Shown: positions 45,596 through 54,538, numbered from the stretch's first letter. The stretch is 64,000 nt of DNA from Petroclostridium xylanilyticum (GCF_002252565.1 NZ_NPML01000031.1:1-64000); one strand, 5' to 3'. Notes: generated from the sequence alone by a model not told the origin. A program made the numbers and translations.

Positions 45596-46758
45596 TGACT
45601 GCAATAAAAAAAATTCAATTTAATTGCGACCACATATTTAGACTTACCGATGATACCGGCATATTCCAGCATGCCAAATATGGAGTGCCTGATCCTACCA
45701 AAGGGTATACCACCGATGACAATGCAAGGGCCTTGATAGCAGCTGCAGCTTTATATGGACGGTTCCGGGATAAGAAATACCTTGAATTGACGTACAGATA
45801 CCTATCTTTTATCCTTAACGCCCAGAACCCAAAGGGCAAGTTTAAAAACTTTATGAATTATAACAGGGAATTCATAGAAGAGGAAGGTTCTGAAGATTGC
45901 TTTGGCAGGTGTTTATGGGCTCTAGGCTATGCCCTGTCCAGGAATTCTGTTCCACAGGATATAAAAAAAACCTGCAGGTATATTATTGGCAAAGCCCTGC
46001 CCAATGTAAATCATTTAAATTTCCCGAGGGCAAAAGCTTATTCCATCCTGGGAATGGGATATATGGCTTCGCAGCCGCATCGTAAATTTTGTGTCAAGTG
46101 CTGCGGTTCGGTATTCCATAAATACAGCTTCTTCTGTAGTGATAATAGCCGGATACAGGATATTTACAGCTGTATTAACAAATTATCGGAAGAACTGGTA
46201 GAGCGATATGAACAATTTTGTACGGATGATTGGCATTGGTTTGAAGATATTATCACATACAGCAATGCTGTTTTACCCTGGTCCTTGCTCGTAGCCTATA
46301 AAATATTAAAAAGTAAAAAATATCTGGAAATAGCTTTGGAAAGTTTGAACTTTCTTGAGAAAATAACATTTGCAAATGGGTACTTTAAACCTGTAGGCTG
46401 CAAGGGATGGATGTCTAGAGGGAAAGAACCGGCTGCATTTGATGAACAACCCTTGGAGGCATGTGAGACAACACTTATGTATTTACAGGCTTATGAAATT
46501 TTAAAGGAGAAAAAATATCTGGAAAAAGCCAGAGAATGTTTTGAATGGTATCATGGGAAAAATTCAAAGAATATAAAACTCATAGACCGGCAATCCGGGG
46601 GATGTTATGATGGTATCACAGACAATGGCGTTAACCTGAACCAGGGTGCTGAAAGTATCATTTCCTACTGCATCGCTCATATGGCTCTATTAGATTACAT
46701 TCCTTTTATTAAGAGAAAGGTCTTAAGAAAAGGACAGCATGAGGAGGAATTAAAATGA
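45595..46758 (+). CDS. Glycosyltransferase-associated alpha/alpha-barrel type protein, function unknown
   Basis: 387 residues; ATG at 45595 overlaps the GT4 stop. The sequence starts FRLTDDTGIFQHAKYGVPDP and GYTTDDNARALIAAA, then helical repeats with LWALGYALS, KCCGSVFHKYSFF and DDWHWFEDIITYSNAVLPW. The repeated helices with aromatic and acidic residues suggest a (alpha/alpha)6 toroid as in mannanases, cellobiose epimerases or glycosidases. Similar proteins are encoded next to, or fused with, GT4 enzymes. No signal peptide. A role in trimming or epimerising the glycan made by the operon is inference. Confidence 0.75.
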   Translation: MTAIKKIQFNCDHIFRLTDDTGIFQHAKYGVPDPTKGYTTDDNARALIAAAALYGRFRDKKYLELTYRYLSFILNAQNPKGKFKNFMNYNREFIEEEGSEDCFGRCLWALGYALSRNSVPQDIKKTCRYIIGKALPNVNHLNFPRAKAYSILGMGYMASQPHRKFCVKCCGSVFHKYSFFCSDNSRIQDIYSCINKLSEELVERYEQFCTDDWHWFEDIITYSNAVLPWSLLVAYKILKSKKYLEIALESLNFLEKITFANGYFKPVGCKGWMSRGKEPAAFDEQPLEACETTLMYLQAYEILKEKKYLEKARECFEWYHGKNSKNIKLIDRQSGGCYDGITDNGVNLNQGAESIISYCIAHMALLDYIPFIKRKVLRKGQHEEELK

Positions 46759-47315
46759 GTGAAACATTTATAAGAGCGATTGAAAGGACAGAAAAACCCA
46801 AGAAAGCCAGAAGGGACGGATTTGCCCCGGGCGTCATTTATGGAGAGGGGTATGAAAATGGTCTGCCTGTTAAATTTGAGATGCTAAAGCTCAAGAGAAT
46901 CTTAAAAAAACAGGGACAGAATACGAAAATCTGGATTAAGATAGGCGAGCAAACTAAATACGGAGTTATTAAAGATATTCAGAGAGACCCTATAACTGGG
47001 GATATTGTTCATATAGACATACAAACTATTTCACAAAATGATGATGTAAAATTAAAGCTTCCTATTGTATTTACCGGAAGAAATAAATTGGAAGAAAGAA
47101 AGCTTTTACTGCAAGTTCTTATTCCTGAAATAGAAGTTTTAGGAAAAGCCAGTGAATTGCCTGAGTTTATTACTATAGATGTGAGCGGCAAAAAGTCAGG
47201 TGAAAAAATCACTGTCAATGATATACGGATGACTGAGCAAATTAGAGTTCTTAGTGATACAAAAGATGTTCTAGCCATTGTAATTGAACCAAAAGAATTG
47301 AGTATTGCAAGTTAA
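46755..47315 (+). CDS. Ribosomal protein L25 / general stress protein Ctc
   Basis: 186 residues, the two-domain CTC type. The N-terminal L25 domain (KPKKARRDGFAPGVIYGEG...) binds 5S rRNA; the C-terminal beta domain runs about 95-186. GAGGAGG ribosome site lies in the end of the preceding gene, and the genes overlap by four bases (ATGA). Coupling L25/Ctc to a glycan operon is unusual; it is often near prs or pth. In Bacillus, Ctc is stress induced, which fits the heat-shock operator further upstream only loosely. Confidence 0.92.
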   Translation: MSETFIRAIERTEKPKKARRDGFAPGVIYGEGYENGLPVKFEMLKLKRILKKQGQNTKIWIKIGEQTKYGVIKDIQRDPITGDIVHIDIQTISQNDDVKLKLPIVFTGRNKLEERKLLLQVLIPEIEVLGKASELPEFITIDVSGKKSGEKITVNDIRMTEQIRVLSDTKDVLAIVIEPKELSIAS

Positions 47316-47323
47316 TAAAAATC

Positions 47324-47387
47324 AAGGGGACAGGTATACCGATTATTAAAGTTATAATCAACCAACCTGTCCTTTTGACTTTTTGTG
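47324..47387 (+). terminator. REP-like terminator after L25
   Basis: AAGGGGACAGGT (47324-47335) pairs with ACCTGTCCTTTT (47365-47376) and is followed by TTTTTG. It is of the GGGGACAGG family seen elsewhere in the window. Confidence 0.75.
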
Positions 47388-47432
47388 TAAAAATTTGTAG
47401 GAAAATTTCGGAAAATAATTACATTGTTGGTA

Positions 47433-47462
47433 TTGACATCCTTGTATGAAATTTTTTATAAT
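47433..47462 (+). promoter_or_regulatory. Consensus promoter of candidate small RNA
   Basis: TTGACA (47433-47438), 18-base spacer, TATAAT (47457-47462): the best consensus match in the window, yet no protein gene follows on this strand for over 500 bases. Confidence 0.7.
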
Positions 47463-47468
47463 AAATGC

Positions 47469-47542
47469 AGACTTGTATAAGTTTTTGAATTAATATTGAC
47501 TTTGCAGGTGTTTGGTACATTTAAATTTTCGCCTGCTTTTTG
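47469..47542 (+). ncRNA. Candidate small RNA of about 74 nt
   Basis: From the expected start (about 47469) the transcript would end at the hairpin GCAGGTG (47504-47510) with CGCCTGC (47530-47536) followed by TTTTT. There is no ribosome site or ORF. The terminator lies about 20 bases beyond the 3' end of the convergent antitoxin gene, so the RNA could alternatively regulate or insulate it. Existence is inferred from promoter plus terminator only. Confidence 0.45.
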
Positions 47543-47561
47543 AGTAAATTTTAAACTATAA

Positions 47562-47828
47562 CTACTTTGTTGCATATTTATCCCTCAGGTTTTTGAAAAC
47601 CTCTTCTCCATCTAACAGTGGAACACCTTTTGTAATTTGTGCTTCTGCCTCTGCAAGTTTTTTATATACGTCAACCAGCGCAAGCTGACGCTCATAAGTT
47701 TCTATACTCATTATAACTAAATCACCATACCCATTTTTTGTAATATAAATAGGTTCTCTATATTTATGGCATATTTCTGATATTTCATTTGTATTTCTTA
47801 AATCTGTTATAGGTCTTATTTGTGGCAT
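47562..47828 (-). CDS. Orphan Phd/YefM-family antitoxin
   Basis: 88 residues on the minus strand, preceded by AGAGGTGAT. N-terminal Phd/YefM DNA-binding domain (PQIRPITDLRNTNEISEICH, IYITKNGYGDLVIMSIETYE) followed by a C-terminal helical tail (EGEEVFKNL-type) that in this family wraps the toxin. A perfect palindrome sits in the promoter, as expected for autoregulation. No RelE/Doc-like toxin gene lies on either side, so it is an orphan or acts on a toxin elsewhere. A truncated duplicate lies at 41165-41392. Confidence 0.87.
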   Translation of the reverse strand: MPQIRPITDLRNTNEISEICHKYREPIYITKNGYGDLVIMSIETYERQLALVDVYKKLAEAEAQITKGVPLLDGEEVFKNLRDKYATK

Positions 47829-47855
47829 AGTATTATCACCTCTAATTTATTATGT

Positions 47856-47876
47856 CATTATTATAACATAATAATG
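47856..47876. promoter_or_regulatory. Palindromic operator of antitoxin gene
   Basis: CATTATTAT-AAC-ATAATAATG with perfect 9-base arms, 28 bases upstream of the antitoxin start codon; duplicated at 41420-41440. Confidence 0.7.
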
Positions 47877-47996
47877 TACAAATTACAATTAGTATCTTTA
47901 TTCTGGGATAATTAAATCCAAAGAGTTGCAAAAAACACAAGATAAGATATAATTAGGAGACAGAGGAAAATTAAATTACAAAGGAGATTTTAAGTA

Positions 47997-48590
47997 ATGG
48001 ACAGTGAAAGATTGAAAAGGCAAATTGATTTTATCGTAGAAATTGATAAGTTAAAGCATATTTACCGTCAGACAATCTTAATGGACGGTTCGAGAAATGA
48101 AAATGATGCAGAGCATTCATGGCACCTGGCTGTAATGGCTGTATTGCTTTCCGAATATGCAGCAGAAAAGAACATTGATGTCCTGCGTGTTATAAAAATG
48201 GTTTTAATTCATGACCTTGTAGAAATTGATGCAGGAGATACCTTCTGCTATGATGAAAAGGGGAATGAAGATAAAGCATGCAGGGAACAGAAAGCAGCAG
48301 ACAGGATATTTAATATTTTGCCTCCGGACCAGGCCAAAGAGATCCATGATTTATGGGAAGAGTTTGAAAAAAGGGAGACCTCTGAGGCACGCTTTGCAGC
48401 TTCCCTGGATAGACTGCAGCCTTTACTGCATAATTATAATACGAAAGGACATACATGGGTAAAGCATAACGTAAAAAGTGATAAAGTTTTAAAGCGAAAC
48501 CAGCCTATAGAAGAAGGTGCTCCTGTACTTTGGGAGTATGTAAAGGAGATTATTGAGGATTCAATTAGTAAAGGATATTTGCAACGGTAG
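47997..48590 (+). CDS. HD-domain phosphohydrolase (YfbR-like)
   Basis: 197 residues, AAGGAG ribosome site. HD signature: AEHSWHLAVMA (first His), LIHDLVEIDAGD (His-Asp) and later ASLDRLQPLLHN (Asp), all metal ligands. Related to YfbR-type 5'-deoxynucleotidases that dephosphorylate dNMPs or similar. Alone between the antitoxin and the Xre regulator. Substrate inferred from family only. Confidence 0.9.
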   Translation: MDSERLKRQIDFIVEIDKLKHIYRQTILMDGSRNENDAEHSWHLAVMAVLLSEYAAEKNIDVLRVIKMVLIHDLVEIDAGDTFCYDEKGNEDKACREQKAADRIFNILPPDQAKEIHDLWEEFEKRETSEARFAASLDRLQPLLHNYNTKGHTWVKHNVKSDKVLKRNQPIEEGAPVLWEYVKEIIEDSISKGYLQR

Positions 48591-48700
48591 TTTATAATTT
48601 TTGAGCATTTTTTAAGATTAAGATAAAGTCAATTTTTGTTGTCCCTGATTACAGAGGCACTTTTTCAGTAATTTCGATTCGAAAGGTTCCCAAATTTCTA

Positions 48701-48729
48701 TTGAGAAATATAATAGTTGGCATTATAAT
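48701..48729 (+). promoter_or_regulatory. Promoter of Xre/S24-like regulator
   Basis: TTGAGA (48701-48706), 17-base spacer, TATAAT (48724-48729), about 40 bases before the start codon. Confidence 0.65.
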
Positions 48730-48770
48730 ATAAAAAATGAATAACCTAAGATTCAAGAAGGCGGGATAAA

Positions 48771-49484
48771 ATGAGCAGAATAGGATCAAAAATTAGCAGT
48801 ATTAGAATACAAAGAGGGATGGCTCAGAAGGAACTGGCAAAAAAACTGGGTGTATCAGAGAAGTTTATTATTGAAGTAGAAGAAGGTAGAAGAATTTTAA
48901 ATGATGCTCTAATTGAAAGAATTTCTAAAATTTTTGGGCAAAATATAGATGATGAGATGTTGTATGAAATAGAAGAAAAAGGTGAAAAGCTACAGGGAAA
49001 GAAAGACATAGAGGAGATCAGGAAAGCAGCAGAGCAAAAGTTGCGCGAAGCACAAAAGGCCCAGGAGCCTCCAAAGGTGCAGGAGGTTTGGAATGATGCA
49101 CTTGAATCAGTATTAAAGAATGTTCCTGTTTATTCCTATGACCTAAGTACAATTGTAGATGTCAGGCCTTTACCTGTTATATCAAATAAAATAGAAGGAT
49201 ATTCTAAAGATAAAGTATTGTTTTTGAGGATAGAAGATGATGATATGATAGGTTTTAGAATAGCAAAAGGAGATATAGCCTTTGGGCATATAATGCACGA
49301 GATAGAAAACAATGCAATATGCCTTGTTGAATATGGCGGTCAAAGGCTAATAAGACAGATAAAAAGATTGGATAGCAACAATATATTGCTTGTGAGCAAT
49401 AAAAGAAGTTTAACAACTGAAACTGTTCAGGTAAAAAGCATAAAAGTATTGGTTAAATTGGATAAAGTTGAGATAAAATTATAA
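48771..49484 (+). CDS. Xre-family regulator with inactive-looking S24/LexA-type C-terminal domain
   Basis: 237 residues. N-terminal helix-turn-helix (IRIQRGMAQKELAKKLGVSEKFIIEVEEG), a charged helical linker (about 65-110), then a C-terminal beta domain with LRIEDDDMIGFRIAKGDIAFG and GQRLIRQIKRL. These correspond to the regions holding the Ser-Lys dyad of S24 peptidases, but the Ser position reads Asp (DDDM) and the Lys position is shifted or Arg. So the domain probably serves dimerisation or ligand sensing, not self-cleavage. Own promoter and perfect terminator; no linked prophage genes. Confidence 0.85.
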   Translation: MSRIGSKISSIRIQRGMAQKELAKKLGVSEKFIIEVEEGRRILNDALIERISKIFGQNIDDEMLYEIEEKGEKLQGKKDIEEIRKAAEQKLREAQKAQEPPKVQEVWNDALESVLKNVPVYSYDLSTIVDVRPLPVISNKIEGYSKDKVLFLRIEDDDMIGFRIAKGDIAFGHIMHEIENNAICLVEYGGQRLIRQIKRLDSNNILLVSNKRSLTTETVQVKSIKVLVKLDKVEIKL

Positions 49485-49485
49485 T

Positions 49486-49516
49486 AAAAAACCCACCGGC
49501 CGGTGGGTTTTTTATT
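49486..49516 (+). terminator. Perfect palindromic terminator
   Basis: AAAAAACCCACCGG and CCGGTGGGTTTTTT form an uninterrupted 28-base palindrome directly after the regulator gene. Confidence 0.93.
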
Positions 49517-49600
49517 AAATCTTTTGAAAAATGATTTTATAATAATTTCTTTCATTTTCCATACATATAATCTTATCAGTGGTATAATTGGAGGGATGAT

Positions 49601-50734
49601 ATGTTTGTCTTTATTACAATAAAAAAATGGACTTTGATTTGTTTTACATGTTTAATGGTAGTTTGCATTTTTTTTATATTATGCCTATATAAGTTCATGC
49701 CTGGTCCACCCGATAAACCTGAAGCATCTACTACATTTGTCAACGAAGAAATTTCACAGGTGATACAGAAAATTTTTGAAATTAGAAATAGGGCAATACT
49801 AGAGGGAGATTTAGATGCAGTAAAACCCCTCTATAATCTAAGCACGAAATATGGGACATGGGCATACGAGCATGAAGTAAAGAAAACGAAATATCTTCAT
49901 AAATGGTCTGATAAGCAGGGGGTAAAATTTAAAGACATTCATTCTACGCTGGTAATCAGGTATGGCAAAGAAAAAGGTTCAGTTTTTTCTGTTAATTTTA
50001 TTGCTTCAACAGAGTATAAATACGCATATGAAAATGAACCGGACACTGTTAACTCTTTTAGAATTGGTACGTATCATATAGTAGATCTTATTCAAAAGGA
50101 CGGGCAATGGCTAATAGCAAAAGAGTGGTATACAGACCCTTTTGCAGATTCACTGAGTCTGGATGATATAAAAAGCCAGGAAATTAAGACGTATATTTTA
50201 TCCGGAAAGCCCAGGGATTTTTCCGGTCTGAGTGAAAGAAGGATACAGGCTGTTGAATACGCAGACCGGTATTGCGGTGCTGCCAGCGAAGAAAAATATG
50301 GTTTTAAATATAATGAGAAGTACAGGGATTATAACCCTCAAGGGGGAGACTGTGCAAATTTTGCTTCCCAAATTTTATATGAGGGCGGCAAATTTAAAAA
50401 AACACATACGTGGAATTATGATAGCGGTGGAGCAAGCAAAGCATGGGTAAATGCGCATGCATTTAATAGTTATATGCTAAATAGCGGAAGGGCATCCCGG
50501 ATAGCCTATGGCTCATATAACCAGGTCTATAAGGCATCATATAAGCTGCAGCCCGGAGATTATATTGCATATGAAAAGAAGGGAAAAATTACACATATAT
50601 CTGTTGTAACGGGAGCGGATTCCAAAGGCTATACACTGGTAAGCTGTCATAATACGGACAGAAATAGAGTACCATGGGACCTTGGGTGGAGTGACAAAGG
50701 AATAAAATTCTGGTTGGTACACGTTAATTATTAA
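49601..50734 (+). CDS. Membrane-anchored amidase-domain (CHAP/amidase_6-like) protein
   Basis: 377 residues. Hydrophobic helix at about 8-30 near the N-terminus, then an NTF2-like domain of about 150 residues (QVIQKIFEIRNRAILEGDLDAV...), and a C-terminal putative amidase domain with catalytic Cys in GGDCANFASQIL and His in KITHISVVTG. Such proteins are predicted cell-wall or peptide amidases in spore-formers. It would act outside the membrane. Monocistronic; GGAGGGATG ribosome site. Confidence 0.85.
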   Translation: MFVFITIKKWTLICFTCLMVVCIFFILCLYKFMPGPPDKPEASTTFVNEEISQVIQKIFEIRNRAILEGDLDAVKPLYNLSTKYGTWAYEHEVKKTKYLHKWSDKQGVKFKDIHSTLVIRYGKEKGSVFSVNFIASTEYKYAYENEPDTVNSFRIGTYHIVDLIQKDGQWLIAKEWYTDPFADSLSLDDIKSQEIKTYILSGKPRDFSGLSERRIQAVEYADRYCGAASEEKYGFKYNEKYRDYNPQGGDCANFASQILYEGGKFKKTHTWNYDSGGASKAWVNAHAFNSYMLNSGRASRIAYGSYNQVYKASYKLQPGDYIAYEKKGKITHISVVTGADSKGYTLVSCHNTDRNRVPWDLGWSDKGIKFWLVHVNY

Positions 50735-51109
50735 AAAAATAAATTCACGGTCCACAGTTAACAGTTTACAGTAATTGATTTAAACTCTAAAAAATTAGAG
50801 ATATATGAGAAGGTTGCGTAACATTAGTGAATTTTAAGTTGAGAAGAGGCATCATTACATTTATTATGCCTAAATGTGTTTTACAATTTGATTTTTGAAA
50901 GGTATAATAAGGTTATTGGAGATAGCATATATATTTCATAAAAGATTTTACATGAAAATTAATGTAGTAGTGGGGAGTGGACAGTGGAGAGAGAAACAGG
51001 AAAACTCCCCACTAGCCACTCCCCACTGCATCATTGATGCATTTGAAATGTTTTAATGTAACTTATATAGATTAGAAAACGTATTATAAGCTAAGAAAAG
51101 GTGTGGGAT
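50735..51109. repeat. Intergenic spacer with two repeat families
   Basis: Contains one GTTCACAGTTAACAG-type unit (50743-50776, CACGGTCCACAGTTAACAG) and a GGGGAGTGGACAGTGG unit (50972-50990) with inverted partner CCACTCCCCACTGC (51015-51029), similar to 241-290. No gene or clear terminator otherwise. AAAAGGTGTGG before 51110 is the U32 gene's ribosome site. Confidence 0.55.
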
Positions 51110-53035
51110 ATGAGCAGGTTTTTGAATGGAAAAGAGGTTGAACTTCTGGCACCGGCAGGGAATTTTGAAATTTTTAACCAGGTAATTGACAGCGGTGCCG
51201 ATGCGGTATATTTGGGCGGAAAACAGTTTAATATGCGCATGCACCGAAAAGATTATAACCTGACAAATGATGAAATTCGTGAAGCGGTATCTATTGCTCA
51301 TTCAAAGGGAAAGAAGATATACATTACTTTTAATAATATGATGAGTGATACTGAAATAGATGAAGCCAAAGATTATCTTTTGTTTTTGCAGCAGGTCCAT
51401 CCAGATGCCCTTATTATCCAGGATATGGGCGCATTGGAAGCAATCAAGGAGCTGGGGATTAATATTCCTTTGCATGCAAGTGTTATGATGAATGTCCATA
51501 ATAAGCAAATGATTGATAGATTATGGGAGTTAGGAATCTCAAGAGTAGTAATGTCAAGAGAAGTAAGTCTTGAAACCATTAAATGCTTGTCAGGAGCAAC
51601 ATCAATGGAATTTGAGTATTTTGTTCATGGTGACATGTGTGCTGTCCACGGGGCACAGTGTTTGTACAGCGGAGTACTCTTTGGTAAAAGCAGCAACCGT
51701 GGTTTGTGTATGAAACCCTGCCGCTGGCCTTTCCGAATTAAAGGAAAAGATGATGAAACACAAATGCCAAAACATTATCTGGCTGTAAAAGATATGTGCA
51801 TGTATAGACATATTCCTGAATTAATTCATGCGGGTGTAAATTCTTTTAAAGTTGAGGGCAGAATGCGTGACAGCCAGTATCTCACAGCGTTAATTAATAT
51901 ATACCGCAAAGCCATAGATAGATATATAGATGACCCTGCAGGGTATTATGTAGATGAAGAAGATTTTAAAAAATTATATGACGGCAGGGTTAGAGACCTC
52001 TCTACCTGTTATGCTTTTAAAATTCCGGGGAAGGCAAATATTGAACTAAGTGGAAAAAGAGAGCCCAGAATATTTAGTAATGCAGTCGAGGAGTTTGAAA
52101 TAAATATGGGTAGAATCCAAGAGATAAAAGATAGAATACATATCAAAAAATTGGGCCGGCCCCTGCTAACTGTAAAAGTAAATAATATTGATGCTTTAAA
52201 ACAGGCTGTTGACAGCGGTGCAGATGAGGTATACATAGCCGGGGAAGTGTTTAGAAGAGACAGGCCGTTTACCAGGAGCCAGATAAGGGAAGCCGTCTGT
52301 TATGCGAGGGATAAAAAAGTGTATCTGTCTCTGCCAAGGATGATGTTTGACCGACAGTTTAATGATTATCAAGCGTTGATAAATAAATACAATGAATTGG
52401 GAATAACAGGTGTTATTATTTCTAACCTTGGGGCAGTACAAGCTTTTAGAAACAGCGGATTAAAGCTTATAGGTGATTATTCTCTTAATTGCTATAATAG
52501 CAAGACGGCAGAGTTTTATAGCCGTGAGGGATTGAGCAGAATAACAGCATCCGTTGAAACTTCTGTAAATGTATTAAAAAATATTTTGCAGCGCAGCAGT
52601 ATACCGATTGAAATTGTGGTGCAGGGTGCGCCGGTAGTAATGTATATGGAGCACTGCGTATATGCGGCAAGTGAATCGAATTTAACTGCCCAGGACTGCT
52701 GCCAGGATTTCTGTGAAAGCCAGACTATTTGTCTTATTGATGAACGGGGATGTGAGCATTCCGTATACGCCGACCAATACTGCAGAAACCATATGATTAC
52801 TTCCAAAGATATATGTTTACTGCCGCTTGTAGGGAAATTATGCAGCTTAGGGACTGCGGCTGTAAGAGTGGAAGGACAGCACTATCGTCCTGATGTGTTA
52901 GGAAAAGTGATTTCAATATACAGGCATGCCATCGATTGCATCTGTGAAAAAAGAGAAGCTGATGCTGATTTAATCAATCAGCTAAAGCAGATCACCGGAA
53001 GAGGGCAAAGTTTGGGGGCATTAAACTTTGATTAA
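51110..53035 (+). CDS. Peptidase U32 family protein (tRNA/rRNA hydroxylation-type)
   Basis: 641 residues from ATG at 51110. Two related TIM-barrel halves: ELLAPAGNFEIFNQVIDSGADAVYLG (start) and PLLTVKVNNIDALKQAVDSGADEVYIAG (about 350). The first half holds the U32 signature EYFVHGDMCAVHGAQCLYSG and SSNRGLCMKPCRWPF with conserved cysteines likely binding an Fe-S cluster, as in TrhP/RlhA. These proteins hydroxylate tRNA or rRNA bases anaerobically using prephenate; protease activity is doubtful. Followed closely by an aminotransferase gene. Confidence 0.88.
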   Translation: MSRFLNGKEVELLAPAGNFEIFNQVIDSGADAVYLGGKQFNMRMHRKDYNLTNDEIREAVSIAHSKGKKIYITFNNMMSDTEIDEAKDYLLFLQQVHPDALIIQDMGALEAIKELGINIPLHASVMMNVHNKQMIDRLWELGISRVVMSREVSLETIKCLSGATSMEFEYFVHGDMCAVHGAQCLYSGVLFGKSSNRGLCMKPCRWPFRIKGKDDETQMPKHYLAVKDMCMYRHIPELIHAGVNSFKVEGRMRDSQYLTALINIYRKAIDRYIDDPAGYYVDEEDFKKLYDGRVRDLSTCYAFKIPGKANIELSGKREPRIFSNAVEEFEINMGRIQEIKDRIHIKKLGRPLLTVKVNNIDALKQAVDSGADEVYIAGEVFRRDRPFTRSQIREAVCYARDKKVYLSLPRMMFDRQFNDYQALINKYNELGITGVIISNLGAVQAFRNSGLKLIGDYSLNCYNSKTAEFYSREGLSRITASVETSVNVLKNILQRSSIPIEIVVQGAPVVMYMEHCVYAASESNLTAQDCCQDFCESQTICLIDERGCEHSVYADQYCRNHMITSKDICLLPLVGKLCSLGTAAVRVEGQHYRPDVLGKVISIYRHAIDCICEKREADADLINQLKQITGRGQSLGALNFD

Positions 53036-53118
53036 ATTTTATCTATTTCTAAAATCTGAATCTTAAAAAAGGTTTTAAGTTTTTCAAATTATCAATTTTA
53101 ATAAAGGGTGAACGTCAG

Positions 53119-54414
53119 ATGAACAAAGACTATATAGGTCCGGATAAAATTATTGAGAAAAAGAAAGAATACTTAATCCCTTGTTCCTATCATTTTTATT
53201 CTCGCCCCGTACAGGTGGTAAGGGGAAATATGCAGTATCTTTACGATAGTGATGGGAAACGGTATATTGATTTTTTTGCCGGTGTATCGGTAATGAACTG
53301 CGGGCATTGCAACCCGGATATACTGGAAAAAACAATTGAACAGATGAGAACACTGCAGCATACTACTACAATATATCTTACCCAGCCCATTGTAGATCTG
53401 GCTGAAAAACTGGCTCAAATTACACCGGGCAATTTGAAGAAAACTTTTTTTTGCGGCACGGGTTCGGAAGCGAATGAAGGGGCGCTGCTTCTAGCCAGGC
53501 TGCACACCGGAAAAAGTGAATTCATATCCATGTATAATGGCCTTCATGGAAGGACGCATCTTACCATGAGCGTAACAGGGCTGGGGATGTGGAGGACTGA
53601 TCCAAACCCTGCAGGAGGTATCAGTTTTGTACCCAATCCATATTGTTACCGGTGTCCATATAAATCAAGCAGTGAGGAATGTAGTCTGGAATGTGTCAGC
53701 CAGGTAGAAAATGTTATAAAAAAGACTTCTTCAGGCAGGATAGCTGCTATGATTGCCGAACCTATTCAAGGTAATGGAGGTATTATTACACCACCGCAGG
53801 GTTATTTTAAAGCGCTCAAAGAAGTTCTGGAGAAATATGAAATATTGCTTATAATAGATGAAGTGCAGACCGGCTTTGCAAGAACGGGGAAAATGTTCGC
53901 CATAGAACATTATGGCATACAACCTGATATCATGACTATGGCAAAAGCCTTGGGCAACGGCGTGCCAATTGCAGCTTATACTGCAACCGATGAGATTGCA
54001 TCCTCTTTTACACGTCCGTCAGCATCTACATTGGGAGGAAATCCGGTATCTGCCGCTGCAGGCCTTGCCGTACTTGAGTATATTCATAAAAATGATTTAT
54101 GTCAGAGGGCTGAAGCGTTGGGTAAAAAAATTAAGTACGGTTTATTGAAACTGAAAGAAAAATATGATATTATTGGAGATGTAAGAGGTATTGGTTTAAT
54201 GCTTGGAGCAGAGTTGGTTAAAGATGGAAAAGAACCTGCGCCTAAAGAAACTGATATGATTCTTGAAATTCTAAAAGATAAAGGTATTCTAATCGGTAAA
54301 AACGGTGAATACAGGAATGTTTTAGCATTTCAGCCTCCACTGGTTGTTACCGGGGAGGATGTAGAAGTACTGTTATATGAACTGGATAAGGCTTTTCAGG
54401 CGGTAAAGATATAA
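53119..54414 (+). CDS. Class III PLP aminotransferase
   Basis: 431 residues. Class III pattern: GTGSEANEGALLLAR, YNGLHGRTHLTMS, IIDEVQTGFARTGKM, and PLP Lys in DIMTMAKALGNGVPI. Resembles alanine-glyoxylate/4-aminobutyrate aminotransferases. A Cys-rich insertion YCYRCPYKSSSEECSLECVS (about 176-195) is notable. It lies 83 bases after the U32 gene and may be cotranscribed. Amino donor and acceptor cannot be read from sequence. Confidence 0.9.
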   Translation: MNKDYIGPDKIIEKKKEYLIPCSYHFYSRPVQVVRGNMQYLYDSDGKRYIDFFAGVSVMNCGHCNPDILEKTIEQMRTLQHTTTIYLTQPIVDLAEKLAQITPGNLKKTFFCGTGSEANEGALLLARLHTGKSEFISMYNGLHGRTHLTMSVTGLGMWRTDPNPAGGISFVPNPYCYRCPYKSSSEECSLECVSQVENVIKKTSSGRIAAMIAEPIQGNGGIITPPQGYFKALKEVLEKYEILLIIDEVQTGFARTGKMFAIEHYGIQPDIMTMAKALGNGVPIAAYTATDEIASSFTRPSASTLGGNPVSAAAGLAVLEYIHKNDLCQRAEALGKKIKYGLLKLKEKYDIIGDVRGIGLMLGAELVKDGKEPAPKETDMILEILKDKGILIGKNGEYRNVLAFQPPLVVTGEDVEVLLYELDKAFQAVKI

Positions 54415-54433
54415 AAAAAGATATAAAAAATGT

Positions 54434-54457
54434 TAGGCTATATAGCCTATTTTTTTA
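54434..54457 (+). terminator. Terminator after aminotransferase gene
   Basis: TAGGCTATATAGCCTA palindrome (54434-54449) followed by TTTTTTT. Confidence 0.85.
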
Positions 54458-54538
54458 CTCTATGTAAAGTTGTATAATATAAGTAAAGAGCAACAGTAGT
54501 TTTGCAGCATTGCAAACTGACTGAAGGAGATGGATTGC

